A stretch of 64,000 bases of DNA from Polaromonas sp. GTDB lineage: Bacteria; Pseudomonadota; Gammaproteobacteria; Burkholderiales; Burkholderiaceae_C. Made by a program: the position numbers and the translations under genes. The stretch lies in NCBI GenBank assembly GCA_013298945.1, contig JAAFJR010000001.1:310001-374000 (forward strand), given 5' to 3'. This document shows positions 44,443 through 54,400 of the stretch, in pieces. Position 1 is the stretch's first letter, and the number at the start of each line of letters is the position of its first letter. Below the pieces are notes generated by a model. It made no database searches and was not told the DNA's origin. It worked only from the letters and a program-made list of their open reading frames with translations.

Positions 44443-45753
44443 CTAACGCTCTTTGCGCAAAAACAGCTTCTGTACCACTTGCGCTGTATGTTCACGCGCT
44501 GTGGCATCGCCAGCGTGCAACTCGGCATAAGCGCCATGCAGCATTTTTTGCGTCAAGCCTTTGGCCAATGCTTCCAGTACCGCATCCACAGGTTCGCCTT
44601 TAGCCAACAGCTTGCGGGCGCGTGCCAGCTCGGCTTCGCGCCAATCGTCGGTTTGGGCATTGAGCTGCTGAATCAGCGACACACTGCCCGTTATAGGATT
44701 TCGTTGATCCAGCCAGTGCATAAAACTTTGCACCCCAGCGTCAATGATGGTTTCAGCCTCCGCTACCGCTGCTTGTCGGTTGGCTTGGCCTGTTTGCACC
44801 ACGCTAGCCAAATCGTCCACGGTGTACAAATACACGTCTTGCAGGGCTTTAACTTCTAGCTCAATATCGCGTGGCACAGCCAAATCGACCATGAAAATTG
44901 GGCGGTGTTTGCGTAACTTCAAAGCGCGCTCAACAGCACCCAGCCCGATGATAGGCAGCGTACTGGCGGTGCAGCTGATGACAGCATCAAACTCGTGCAA
45001 GCGGCTAGGCAAATCAGCCAAACGAATCGATTCCGCACCAAAACGGCTGGCCAACTTCTCACCACGCTCCAGCGTGCGGTTGGCGATGGCGATGGATTTA
45101 GGTTGTTTTGCGGCAAAATGCGTCGCGCATAGCTCAATCATTTCACCAGCGCCAACAAATAAAACCTTTATTTTCGACAAATCTTCAAACAATTGCCCCG
45201 CCAGCCGCACCGCCGCAGCCGCCATGCTGATGGAGTGTGCGCCAATCTCTGTCGTGCTGCGTACTTCTTTGGCAACCGAAAAACTGCGTTGAAACAACTG
45301 GTTCAGCGTCGCGCCCAGCGCACCCGCGTCGCCCGCTACACGAACCGCATCTTTCATCTGCCCCAAAATCTGCGGCTCGCCCAAGACCATACTGTCCAAA
45401 CCGCTAGCGACGCGAAAAGCGTGCCTAGCGGCCAAGCTGTCTTGCAGTGTGTAAGAGTGCGCACGCAGCGCAGAGGGAGACACGCCGCCTAACTGCGCCA
45501 TCCAATCTAATGTGGCATTTGAGCTCTCATTTGACGTTATTTCAGCGCTGGCAATGTAAATCTCAGTCCGGTTGCAGGTGGAAATCAGCGCGGCTTCTAA
45601 GGGGGCTTGATCGCTTGGCAGCGCCAAACTACGCCCCAAATCTGACCGCATACGGTGCAAAGTCGGCTCAATTTGGTCGATAGCAAACGCAAACCGCCCG
45701 CGTAAATCGAGCGGCGCGGTGGTGTGATTAATTCCAAATGCCCAAACTGCCAT
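44443..45753 (-). CDS. hemA: Glutamyl-tRNA reductase
   Basis: HemA reduces glutamyl-tRNA to glutamate-1-semialdehyde, the first committed step of C5-pathway heme synthesis. The start is ATG 45753 (MAVWAFGINHTTAPLDLRGR), the canonical N-terminus in this order; the frame stays open 45 bp further up, but that sequence is atypical. Catalytic Cys60 is in STCNRTEIY; GEPQILGQMKDA and the NADPH-binding VLFVGAGEM follow. 436 residues. Confidence 0.97.
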   Translation of the reverse strand: MAVWAFGINHTTAPLDLRGRFAFAIDQIEPTLHRMRSDLGRSLALPSDQAPLEAALISTCNRTEIYIASAEITSNESSNATLDWMAQLGGVSPSALRAHSYTLQDSLAARHAFRVASGLDSMVLGEPQILGQMKDAVRVAGDAGALGATLNQLFQRSFSVAKEVRSTTEIGAHSISMAAAAVRLAGQLFEDLSKIKVLFVGAGEMIELCATHFAAKQPKSIAIANRTLERGEKLASRFGAESIRLADLPSRLHEFDAVISCTASTLPIIGLGAVERALKLRKHRPIFMVDLAVPRDIELEVKALQDVYLYTVDDLASVVQTGQANRQAAVAEAETIIDAGVQSFMHWLDQRNPITGSVSLIQQLNAQTDDWREAELARARKLLAKGEPVDAVLEALAKGLTQKMLHGAYAELHAGDATAREHTAQVVQKLFLRKER

Positions 45754-45811
45754 CTCCGTATTATAAATTTTATAAAACTTTGAGCGTTTAAATTGCACTT
45801 AAACTTGACCC

Positions 45812-46087
45812 ATGAGCTTTTTCGACCTACTCAACCACCTCGTTAACTTTGCCCTACCCGCCATCGCCATGGGCGTGATGGTGCCACTTTTCAGCCGTTT
45901 GATCTGGCGCAAAACCCCCGTCAAGCGTCCGCTGAAGTTGCAAATGCTTACCACCAGCTTGGCCTGCTTAGCCGTTTTGTTCACTGGATTGCTGATTTTT
46001 AGCACTGACGGCAAGATGGCGACTTATGGGGTGATGGTCACCGTCGCGGCGGTTTGCCAGTGGTGGTATCAGGGCTGGCGAGTTTAG
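45812..46087 (+). CDS. Small membrane protein, function unknown
   Basis: 91 residues with two or three hydrophobic segments (FALPAIAMGVMVPLFSRLIW, LQMLTTSLACLAVLFTGLLI, ATYGVMVTVAAVCQWW) separated by a basic loop. It is divergent from hemA with 58 bp between. I recall similar small genes beside hemA in related genera but no function. Confidence 0.75.
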   Translation: MSFFDLLNHLVNFALPAIAMGVMVPLFSRLIWRKTPVKRPLKLQMLTTSLACLAVLFTGLLIFSTDGKMATYGVMVTVAAVCQWWYQGWRV

Positions 46088-46104
46088 GAAAATTTTTGGT
46101 GATA

Positions 46105-46162
46105 AATATGACTATAGCCGGCGTATTTATTGCATAACTAGCTATTAAATATATAGCAATAT
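46105..46162 (+). repeat. Dispersed palindromic repeat, copy 13
   Basis: GCCGGCGTATTTATTGCA at 46117-46134 (last base changed), arms ACTATA and AACTAGCTATT, second stem GCTAT/ATAGC. It is in the convergent gap between the small membrane gene and ugpQ. Confidence 0.94.
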
Positions 46163-46180
46163 AAATGCAAAAAAATAGCT

Positions 46181-46933
46181 TTACAAACTCGGTGAAAATA
46201 AATCGACTCGGTCGGTAATAATGCCATCCGTCCCCAAATCCAGCAGCCGTTGCGCCGCCCATTCGTCGTTGACGGTGTAGCTCAAGCAGCGAAAACCTGC
46301 GCTTTTGGCTTGCGTCACGGTCGATGTGTCCCACAGTGCGTGGTTGCAGACGATGGCGGAGCAATCCAAGACTAAGGCTGTTTCTAACCAGCCTTTCCAC
46401 AGCGTGTCTAGCAGCAAGCCGCGCGGTAAATGTGGAGCGGCGGCTTGGGCAGCTTTTAGGGATTCAGGGTGGAAGGAAGTGAGAAGTGGGGGAATCTGGG
46501 CGTCTTTCCACAATTTGGCGGTATGTTCTGCAACCACTTTGCCCGTTTCGGCTTCTTGGCCAGGTGTGGGTTTGATTTCAATATTGAGGGAATGTCCGTT
46601 TTTTAAGCAAAATTGGGCGATGTTAGCGAATGTTGGCAGCGGTTCGCCTGCAAATCCACGTGAATGCCAACAGCCCGCGTCGAGTAGCGAGAGCGCGTTC
46701 CAACTCAGCTCACCCGCTGTGCCTTTACCCGATGTAGTCCGGTCTAAAGTGCGATCGTGCAGTAAAAAAGGTATGCCATCGCTGCTTAGCTTCACATCGC
46801 ACTCAAACATGCGGTAGCCATGGCTGGCTCCCAGTTTGAACGCAGCGAGAGTGTTTTCGGGTGCGAGTTTGCCTGCGCCTCGGTGGGCTATCCACTTCGG
46901 GTAAGGCCAGTTTTCTGATGTGACGGTTTGCAT
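46181..46933 (-). CDS. ugpQ: Glycerophosphodiester phosphodiesterase
   Basis: UgpQ splits glycerophosphodiesters into glycerol-3-phosphate and an alcohol. 250 residues; the GDPD signature is IAHRGAGKLAPENTLAAF with His17, then FECDVKLSSDGIPFLLHDRTLDRTT and, further on, NIEIKPTPG. It is the last gene of ugpBAECQ and directly abuts ugpC. Confidence 0.96.
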   Translation of the reverse strand: MQTVTSENWPYPKWIAHRGAGKLAPENTLAAFKLGASHGYRMFECDVKLSSDGIPFLLHDRTLDRTTSGKGTAGELSWNALSLLDAGCWHSRGFAGEPLPTFANIAQFCLKNGHSLNIEIKPTPGQEAETGKVVAEHTAKLWKDAQIPPLLTSFHPESLKAAQAAAPHLPRGLLLDTLWKGWLETALVLDCSAIVCNHALWDTSTVTQAKSAGFRCLSYTVNDEWAAQRLLDLGTDGIITDRVDLFSPSL

Positions 46934-47953
46934 TTAAGAAATCCGCTTGCCTGTCGCTGCGTCAAAATGATGTACTTTGTCGGCGCGCGGGGTGGCGTAA
47001 ATGGTGCTGCCAATGGCGGGTGAGGGCTGATGTTCGTCGCAGCGGATGATGACACGCTCGTCATTCAACGTGGCGTAAACCAAGCGTTCTGCGCCCAAAA
47101 GCTCGATGGCTTCAACTTTCAGTGACCAGCCTGAATTGGAAATATCCAAATGTTCAGGCCTAATGCCTAATATCGTGCCCAGAGTCTGCCCCGATTTGCC
47201 ATCAGGTGCGTTTTTCAACAAATTCATAGGCGGCGAACCAATAAAACTCGCCACAAAGGTGCTAGCAGGGCGGTTGTAGACCTCTTCGGGTGTGCCAAAT
47301 TGTTCCATCACTCCGGCGTTCATCACCATCATGCGCTGCGCCAGCGTCATAGCTTCAACTTGGTCGTGGGTGACGAAAAGCGAGGTGATGCCCAGCTCGC
47401 GGTGCAGTTTTTGGATTTCTAAGCGCGTTTGGGCACGTAGCTTAGCGTCTAAATTAGACAACGGCTCGTCAAACAAAAACACCTGCGGTTGCCGCACAAT
47501 GGCGCGCCCCATGGCTACGCGCTGGCGTTGTCCGCCTGACATATCGCGGGGTTTGCGCTCTAGCAGACCGCCGAGTTCAAGGATTTTGGCAGCTTTGTCA
47601 ACGCGGGTTTTGATCTCGTCTTTGGGTACTTTGGCGATTTTCAGGCCGTAAGCCATGTTGTCAAACACGCTCATGTGCGGGTAGAGCGCGTAGTTTTGGA
47701 AGACCATGGCAATGTCTCGGTCAGCCGGTTCCAGGTCGTTCACCACGCGGCTGCCAATGCAAACCTCACCGCCGGAGACTTCTTCTAAGCCCGCAACCAT
47801 GCGTAAGAGCGTCGATTTGCCGCAACCGGAGGGACCGACGATGACGATGAATTCGCCGTCTGCAATCTCGGCATTCACGCCGTGGATAACTTGGGTTGCC
47901 GATTTGCCCACGCCGTACCGTTTGATGATGTTTTTGAGGGAGATTGAAGCCAT
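46934..47953 (-). CDS. ugpC: sn-Glycerol-3-phosphate ABC transporter, ATPase subunit
   Basis: 339-residue ATPase of the MalK/UgpC type. Walker [10 protein letters not shown] at residues 40-48, signature [17 protein letters not shown], Walker [17 protein letters not shown] and a C-terminal regulatory beta domain ([12 protein letters not shown]). The ATG has no clear ribosome site; a repeat copy lies in the 96-bp gap upstream. Confidence 0.96.
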   Translation of the reverse strand: MASISLKNIIKRYGVGKSATQVIHGVNAEIADGEFIVIVGPSGCGKSTLLRMVAGLEEVSGGEVCIGSRVVNDLEPADRDIAMVFQNYALYPHMSVFDNMAYGLKIAKVPKDEIKTRVDKAAKILELGGLLERKPRDMSGGQRQRVAMGRAIVRQPQVFLFDEPLSNLDAKLRAQTRLEIQKLHRELGITSLFVTHDQVEAMTLAQRMMVMNAGVMEQFGTPEEVYNRPASTFVASFIGSPPMNLLKNAPDGKSGQTLGTILGIRPEHLDISNSGWSLKVEAIELLGAERLVYATLNDERVIIRCDEHQPSPAIGSTIYATPRADKVHHFDAATGKRIS

Positions 47954-47977
47954 TTTGTAGATTAACGCAATATTTTT

Positions 47978-48036
47978 ATACTATGAATTTAATAGCTGCT
48001 TAGGCAATAAATACGTCGGCTATAGCTGTATTTTTA
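47978..48036 (-). repeat. Dispersed palindromic repeat, copy 14 (ugpE-ugpC gap)
   Basis: GGCAATAAATACGTCGGC at 48003-48020, with AATAGCTGCTTA before, TATAGCTG after and CTAT/AATAG as second stem. Inside an operon, so its hairpin would be in the mRNA between ugpE and ugpC. Confidence 0.95.
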
Positions 48037-48049
48037 TGTGAAATTGGTA

Positions 48050-48904
48050 TTATTTTTCAGTATCTACCAAGCCCTTAACAAACCATTTCTGCATCAACAT
48101 CACCACCGCAGCTGGCGGCAGCATCGCCAAAATGGCGGTCGCCATGACGACGTTCCATTCGTTTTGCGAGTCGCCACCCGCGACCATCATCTTGATGCCG
48201 ACCACCACGGGGTACATGGCCTCAGAGGTGGTGGCCAACAACGGCCAGAGGTATTGGTTCCAGCCGTAGATAAACTGAATCACAAACAGCGCAGCAATCG
48301 ATGTTTTGGACAAGGGCAGCAAAATATCGAAGAAAAATCGCATCGGACTAGCCCCATCCATGCGCGAAGCTTCGGTCAACTCATCTGGTACAGACATGAA
48401 AAACTGGCGGAATAAAAACGTTGCGGTAGCCGAGGCGATGAGCGGCACCGTCAACCCCGCATAGGTGTTGAGCATGCCCAGATCGGCGACGACTTTGTAG
48501 GTCGGACCAATGCGTACCTCGACAGGCAGCATCAGCGTGACAAAAATCATCCAGAAGAACAGGGTTTTGAAGGGAAAGCGGAAGTAAACAATGGCGAAGG
48601 CAGACAGCAGAGAAATCGTGATTTTGCCAATGGCAATCACCATCGCCGTCACAAAGCTCACCCACATCATGTGCGCCACGGGCGCGGTCGAACCGCCGCC
48701 GCCTGCACCGCCACCAGTCAGTGCTTTGGAATAGGTTTCCCACATATAGTTGCCGGGCAACAGTGGCATGGGCGCTTGCACGATTTCTTGGGCGGTGTGC
48801 GTGGAGGCGACGAACGCCAAATAAAGCGGAAAGGCGACGATGAGCACGCCAATGATCATGATGGCGTGGGCTAGGAAGGTGAGGAAAGGGCTGCGCTCTA
48901 CCAT
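48050..48904 (-). CDS. ugpE: sn-Glycerol-3-phosphate ABC transporter, permease UgpE
   Basis: 284 residues, six membrane segments, with the EAA loop DELTEASRMDGASPMRFFFDIL that docks the ATPase. The ATG follows the ugpA stop directly. Typical UgpE/MalG family order and length. Confidence 0.95.
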   Translation of the reverse strand: MVERSPFLTFLAHAIMIIGVLIVAFPLYLAFVASTHTAQEIVQAPMPLLPGNYMWETYSKALTGGGAGGGGSTAPVAHMMWVSFVTAMVIAIGKITISLLSAFAIVYFRFPFKTLFFWMIFVTLMLPVEVRIGPTYKVVADLGMLNTYAGLTVPLIASATATFLFRQFFMSVPDELTEASRMDGASPMRFFFDILLPLSKTSIAALFVIQFIYGWNQYLWPLLATTSEAMYPVVVGIKMMVAGGDSQNEWNVVMATAILAMLPPAAVVMLMQKWFVKGLVDTEK

Positions 48905-49786
48905 TTAGTAGTTTACCTTTTTCTCTACAAAGCGGAATTGAATCACGGTGAGCAAAATCACAATCGTCATCAGCACCACAGACTGCGCGGCAGAACCACC
49001 CAAGTCCATCGCTTTGAAGCCGTCATAGTAGACTTTATAAACCAAAATCGAGGTGTCCTGCCCAGGGCCACCGTGGGTGGTGGCATCCACAATCGCAAAG
49101 GTGTCAAAAAACGCATACACCATGTTGATGACGAGCAAAAAGAAAGTGGTGGGCGTGAGCAACGGGAACTGAATCGTCCAAAAACGTCGCCACGGCTTTG
49201 CACCGTCAATGGCGGCTGCTTCAATCAGCGACTTGGGGATGGACTGCAATCCCGCTAGAAAGAACAAAAAATTGTAGGAAATTTGCTTCCATACAGCAGC
49301 CATGACAATCAGCGTCATGCCGTGCGTGCCGTTGAGCAAATGGTTCCAATTGATGCCAATTTTTCCCAAAGCGTAGGCAACCACGCCTAACGACGGAGAA
49401 AACATAAAAATCCACAGCACGCCTGCCACCGCAGGGGCAACGGCGTAGGGGATGATCAACATCGTTTTGTAAGCAAGAGCCCCTTTGATGATGCGGTCGG
49501 CAAAAATAGCCAGCATCAACGATAAACCTATGCCCAAAACCGCAACCAAGAGCGAAAAAATAGCCGTGGTTTTGAAGGACGCCAAGTAGCTTTCATCGTT
49601 CCACAACTGCAAAAAATTTTGCAACCCAACCCATTCAGTGGACAGCCCAAACGCGTCTTGCACCTGAAAAGACTGCAACACCGCCTGCGCCGCTGGCCAA
49701 AAGAAAAACACCACAATCACGACCAACTGGGGCGCAATCAGCAGCCAAGGCAACCAAGTTGATCGAAATTGAACGCGTTTTTCCAT
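48905..49786 (-). CDS. ugpA: sn-Glycerol-3-phosphate ABC transporter, permease UgpA
   Basis: 293 residues, six membrane segments, EAA loop [20 protein letters not shown]. The N-terminus ([21 protein letters not shown]) and [17 protein letters not shown] match UgpA. A repeat copy separates it from ugpB upstream. Confidence 0.95.
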   Translation of the reverse strand: MEKRVQFRSTWLPWLLIAPQLVVIVVFFFWPAAQAVLQSFQVQDAFGLSTEWVGLQNFLQLWNDESYLASFKTTAIFSLLVAVLGIGLSLMLAIFADRIIKGALAYKTMLIIPYAVAPAVAGVLWIFMFSPSLGVVAYALGKIGINWNHLLNGTHGMTLIVMAAVWKQISYNFLFFLAGLQSIPKSLIEAAAIDGAKPWRRFWTIQFPLLTPTTFFLLVINMVYAFFDTFAIVDATTHGGPGQDTSILVYKVYYDGFKAMDLGGSAAQSVVLMTIVILLTVIQFRFVEKKVNY

Positions 49787-49802
49787 GAATGTCCGAAAAT
49801 GG

Positions 49803-49860
49803 TACTAAAAATAGCTGTAGACGGCGTATTTATTGCCTAAGCAGCTATTAAAAGTATAGT
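49803..49860 (+). repeat. Dispersed palindromic repeat, copy 15 (ugpB-ugpA gap)
   Basis: GACGGCGTATTTATTGCC at 49820-49837 with full consensus arms AATAGCTG and CAGCTATT and second stem CTAT/ATAG. One of the copies closest to the family consensus. It lies inside the ugp operon. Confidence 0.97.
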
Positions 49861-49872
49861 GAAATAAGGTTC

Positions 49873-51201
49873 TTACTTGCCTTTGTTTGCTGCTTCAAAC
49901 CGCGCCAAATGCTCATTGCCGCGTTTCACAATGTCATCTAAAGCTTCTTGGGCTGTCTTTTTACCATTCCAGACTTGCTCCAATTCTTCGTCTTCCACCG
50001 CGCGGATTTGCACATAGTTACCTAGGCGAATGCCACGGCTCTTGTCGGTGACTTTGCGGATCATTTGGTTCACCGCAACGTCGGTGCCTGGCTTTTCTTT
50101 ATAAAAGCCAGATTTTTCGGTCAACTGAAAAGCTGCCGTTGTGATTGGCAAGTAACCTGTGCGTTTGTGGCTGGCAGATTGCACTTCAGGGCTAGATACA
50201 AAATTGAAGAAAGCCGCGACGCCCTTGTATTCAGCCGGTTTTTTACCCGCCATAACCCACAAACTTGCACCGCCGATGACGGTGTTTTGCGGCGCTCCAG
50301 CCACATCGGGGTAGTATGGCAAAGTGGATAATGCGTAGCCAAATTTGGCGTTTTTGGCTACGTTGCCGTAAAAGCCAGATGAGGTGGTGATCATTGCGCA
50401 TTCGCCTGAAACAAAGCTCGCTTCAGGCACGTTGCCACGGCCTTTGTAGACAAATAAGCCTTGCTTAGCCATATTGCCCAAGTTTTCGATGTGGCGTACA
50501 TGTAGGGGGGAGTTGATCTTCATACGCGCATCCAAACCCGCTAAACCATTAGATTTGGTCGCAAATTCAACGTTGTGCCAGGCGGAGAAGCTCTCCAACT
50601 GTGTCCAACCCTGCCAAGCTGTGGTGAAAGGGCATTTGTGGCCACTGGCTTTGAGTTTAGCTGCTGCCAGCGCCACTTCTGGCCAAGTGCTTGGTGGTTT
50701 TGTGGTGTCGATGCCCGCAGCTTTGAAAGCATCTTTGTTGATGTAAAACACAGTGGTGGAGCTGTTGAACGGGAAGCTCAGCATTTGGCCATTGGGCGCG
50801 GTGTAGTAGCCAGCGACAGCTGCGACGTATCCGCTGGGGTCAAACTTTTGCCCAGCATCCTTCATTACTTGGGCAACCGGGACGATGGCGCCCTTGCTGG
50901 CCATCATGGTGGCTGTACCCACTTCAAAAACTTGCAATATGTGTGGCGCGTTGCCCGCGCGGAAAGCGGCGACGGCAGCGGTCATCGACTCGTCGTAAGT
51001 GCCTTTGAAGGTCGGGATGATTTTGTATTCTTTTTGGCTGGCGTTGAAGTCTTTGGCCAAGTCGTTCACCCACTCGCCGTTCACAGCAGTCATGGAATGC
51101 CACCATTGCACCTCGGTTTGTGCCTGCGCTTGCAGGCTAAAAAGACTCAAAACTGCAGTGGCGGCAGTTGCCACAGTTGCGGAAAAGCGCATGGTTTTCA
51201 T
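49873..51201 (-). CDS. ugpB: sn-Glycerol-3-phosphate-binding periplasmic protein
   Basis: Solute-binding protein of the Ugp importer. Start ATG 51201 with GGAG 6 bases upstream and a signal peptide (MRFSATVATAATAVLSLFSLQAQAQ); the frame is open 48 bp further up without a ribosome site. UgpB-like phrases are VQWWHSMTAVNGEWVNDL, YKIIPTFKGTYDESM and SFPFNSSTTVFYINKDAF. 442 residues. First gene of ugpBAECQ, in the same order as E. coli. Confidence 0.96.
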   Translation of the reverse strand: MKTMRFSATVATAATAVLSLFSLQAQAQTEVQWWHSMTAVNGEWVNDLAKDFNASQKEYKIIPTFKGTYDESMTAAVAAFRAGNAPHILQVFEVGTATMMASKGAIVPVAQVMKDAGQKFDPSGYVAAVAGYYTAPNGQMLSFPFNSSTTVFYINKDAFKAAGIDTTKPPSTWPEVALAAAKLKASGHKCPFTTAWQGWTQLESFSAWHNVEFATKSNGLAGLDARMKINSPLHVRHIENLGNMAKQGLFVYKGRGNVPEASFVSGECAMITTSSGFYGNVAKNAKFGYALSTLPYYPDVAGAPQNTVIGGASLWVMAGKKPAEYKGVAAFFNFVSSPEVQSASHKRTGYLPITTAAFQLTEKSGFYKEKPGTDVAVNQMIRKVTDKSRGIRLGNYVQIRAVEDEELEQVWNGKKTAQEALDDIVKRGNEHLARFEAANKGK

Positions 51202-51245
51202 ATAAATCTCCAAATAAATCAACAAATTACCTAAGGAATCTTCTA

Positions 51246-51274
51246 GCAAATGTCCAGCAAATGTATGGCAAATG
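51246..51274 (-). promoter_or_regulatory. Three heptamer direct repeats, PhoB-box-like layout, upstream of ugpB
   Basis: On the minus strand CATTTGC occurs three times with exactly 4 bases between (51274-51268, 51263-51257, 51252-51246). This 7+4 spacing is that of PhoB boxes, though the heptamer differs from CTGTCAT. A weak -10 (TTAGGT/TAGGTA) lies about 10 bp downstream. E. coli ugp is phosphate-regulated, so a PhoB site would fit. Confidence 0.55.
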
Positions 51275-51420
51275 ATAGTTGAGACAACCTGAAAAACGCT
51301 TCGGGTTATCCATTACGAGGTCATGAGTAGCCGTGATTACAGTACTCCGAGTTGAATTTAGCGCCTAAATGTGTCCACTGGGTGACAAGGGTATGCTGCA
51401 CTGCGGTAACATTGGGGTAG

Positions 51421-54400
51421 ATGAATCCTTCAACCATGCCTCCCTCTCTCGCTCTGCCTCTATCAGCACCTCCCACTCTGCACGGTCATGCAGAGCGTAT
51501 TCGTGAGATTCCGTACAACTACACCTCGTTTTCAGATCGTGAAATTGTGCAGCGGATTTTGGGCGACCGCGCTTGGCAAATTTTGAACCAGTTGCGCGAA
51601 GAGCGCAGCACAGGTCGCTCGGCACGCATGTTGTACGAAGCGATGGGCGATATTTGGGTGGTGCAGCGCAACCCGTATTTGCAAGACGACTTGTTGGATA
51701 ACCCCAAGCGTCGCCAACAGCTGGTGGATGCATTGCGTCATAGATTGTCAGAAGTAGAAAAACGCCGAACACCCCAAACCGATGCCTTGCGAGATGCACT
51801 CGTAGGTGAGCTTATTACCATGGCAGCCGGCGCAATCAATACCTTTGATGCTATATTTTTAAAAGCAACAGCGTTACGTAAAAAGACGCTTAAAACGCTG
51901 GGCAAACTTACCGCGAGCGACAACATCAAGTTCGACGGCTTGAGCCGCGTTAGCCATGTGACGGACGCTACTGATTGGCGCGTGGAGTACCCGTTTGTCG
52001 TTTTGACACCAGACTCTGAGGCTGAAATGGCCGGCTTGGTCAAAGGCTGTATCGAGCTGGGGTTGACGATCATTCCGCGTGGTGGCGGCACGGGTTACAC
52101 GGGCGGTGCGATTCCGCTGACGTGGAAAAGTGCGGTCATCAACACCGAAAAACTAGAGGCCATGACCGAAGTGGAGATGCGCACCTTGCCGGGTCATAGC
52201 CAACCCGTTGCCACGGTGTGGACCGAAGCTGGCGTGGTGACGCAGCGCGTCGCGGATGCGGCGGAGCGGGGCGGTTTTGTCTTCGCGGTAGACCCAACTT
52301 CTGCCGAAGCCAGTTGCATTGGCGGCAATATTGCCATGAATGCAGGCGGCAAAAAAGCTGTGCTGTGGGGCACAGCGCTGGACAATCTGGCCAGCTGGCG
52401 CATGGTGACGCCTGATGCTAAATGGCTGGAAGTGACCCGCCTGAACCACAATATGGGCAAAATCCATGATGCTGAGATGGCCAGTTTTGAGTTGAAATAC
52501 TTCGAGGCCGATGGCAAAAAGCTGATTAAAACTGAGCAATTGGACATTGCCGGCCCGTCTTTTCGCAAAGAAGGCCTGGGAAAAGACGTGACCGACAAGT
52601 TTTTGAGCGGTCTGCCAGGCATCCAAAAAGAAGGCTGCGATGGCTTGATCACCAGCGCCCGCTGGGTGGTGCACAAAATGCCACAGCACACACGCACCGT
52701 TTGCTTGGAGTTTTTTGGCAATGCCAAAGACGCCGTACCCAGCATTGTGGAAATCAAAGATTTTATGTTTGCCGAGCAAAAGCGTACGGGCGTTTTACTG
52801 GCTGGCTTGGAGCATTTGGACGACCGCTATTTGAAAGCTGTGGGCTACGCCACCAAATCGAAACGCGCCCACACTGGCACGAGCAATGGTTTGCCCAAAA
52901 TGGTGTTGTTCGGCGACATCGCGGGCGACAACGCTGACGACGTGGCGCGTGCCACCTCTGAAGTGGTGCGGATTGCGAATTCGCGCAACGGCGAAGGCTT
53001 CATCGCTATCAGCCCTGAAGCGCGTAAAAAGTTTTGGTTAGATCGAAAGCGCACAGCGGCAATTTCAAAGCATACCAACGCCTTCAAAATCAACGAAGAC
53101 GTGGTCATTCCACTGCCGCGCATGGCGGAATACACCGATGGCATTGAGCGCATCAACATCGAGTTGAGCTTGCAAAACAAGATCAAGCTGTGTGATGCAT
53201 TAGAAGACTTTTTCAAGCAAGGCAATTTGCCGCTGAGCAAACAAGACGATGCAGCGGGCATCACGTCCAGCGAACTGCTGGAAGACCGCGTTGCGCAAGC
53301 ATTGGCTTTGATTGCAGATGTGCGTCATTTGTGGCAAAGCTGGCTGCAAAATGTTGAGAGCTTGTTCACTAAATTGCAAGACCATAGCTTGCGTGCGAGT
53401 TGGAAAACGGATATTCGTGCCAAGCTGCAGTTGATATTTACCGGTGCAGCGTTTGTACCAGTTTTGGACGAGTGCGCGGCGATTCATAAACGTGTTCTCA
53501 AGGGGCGAGTGTGGGCAGCTTTGCATATGCACGCGGGTGACGGCAATGTGCATACCAACTTGCCTGTGAACAGTGACGACTACGAGATGCTGCAATCAGC
53601 TCACGCTGCCGTAGCTCGCATCATGGTCTTGGCGCGTAGTTTGGATGGCGTGATTTCAGGCGAGCACGGCATTGGCATCACTAAGTTGGAGTTCTTGACG
53701 GATGCTGAGCTGCAACCGTTTGCAGACTACAAACAGCGCGTTGACCCTCAAGGCCGATTCAACAAAGGCAAGCTCTTGCGAGAGAGGTTGATTCGCCCAG
53801 AAGTTGCTAATAATGTTGCAAGTTCACTACAAAAATCAGAACAGTCTAGGCAATCAATACGCCGGCTACGGGCTGATTCATCTATAAAATTGAACGATGA
53901 GGCGAAGACTTGGAACTCTGATTTAAGCAACGCTTACACGCCAAGTTTTGGCTTGATGGGGCATGAGTCCATCATCATGTCGCAAAGCGATATTGGGGCG
54001 ATTGCAGACAGCGTGAAAGACTGCTTGCGCTGCGGCAAGTGCAAACCCGTTTGCGCCACGCACGTGCCGCGTGCGAATTTGCTTTACAGTCCGCGCAACA
54101 AAATTTTGGCAACCTCGTTGTTAGTTGAGGCGTTTTTGTACGAAGAGCAAACGCGACGTGGTATCAGCATCAAGCATTGGCAAGAGTTTGAAGATGTCGC
54201 TGACCATTGCACGGTTTGCCACAAGTGTTTGACGCCATGCCCTGTCAATATCGATTTTGGCGAAGTGTCTATGAACATGCGTAATTTGCTGCGCAAAATG
54301 GGACAAAAAAGCTTCAGGCCAGGCAATGCTTTGGCGATGACGTTTTTGAACGCGACGAATCCTCTTACGATCAACCTCATGCGTACCGCAATGGTGGGAG

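Noticed and set aside
51845-51880. GCTATATTTTTAAAAGCAAC in the DUF3683 gene, like the tail of repeat copy 8
   Set aside because: Only about 13 bases match, no core follows, and the encoded [12 protein letters not shown] looks native to the family.
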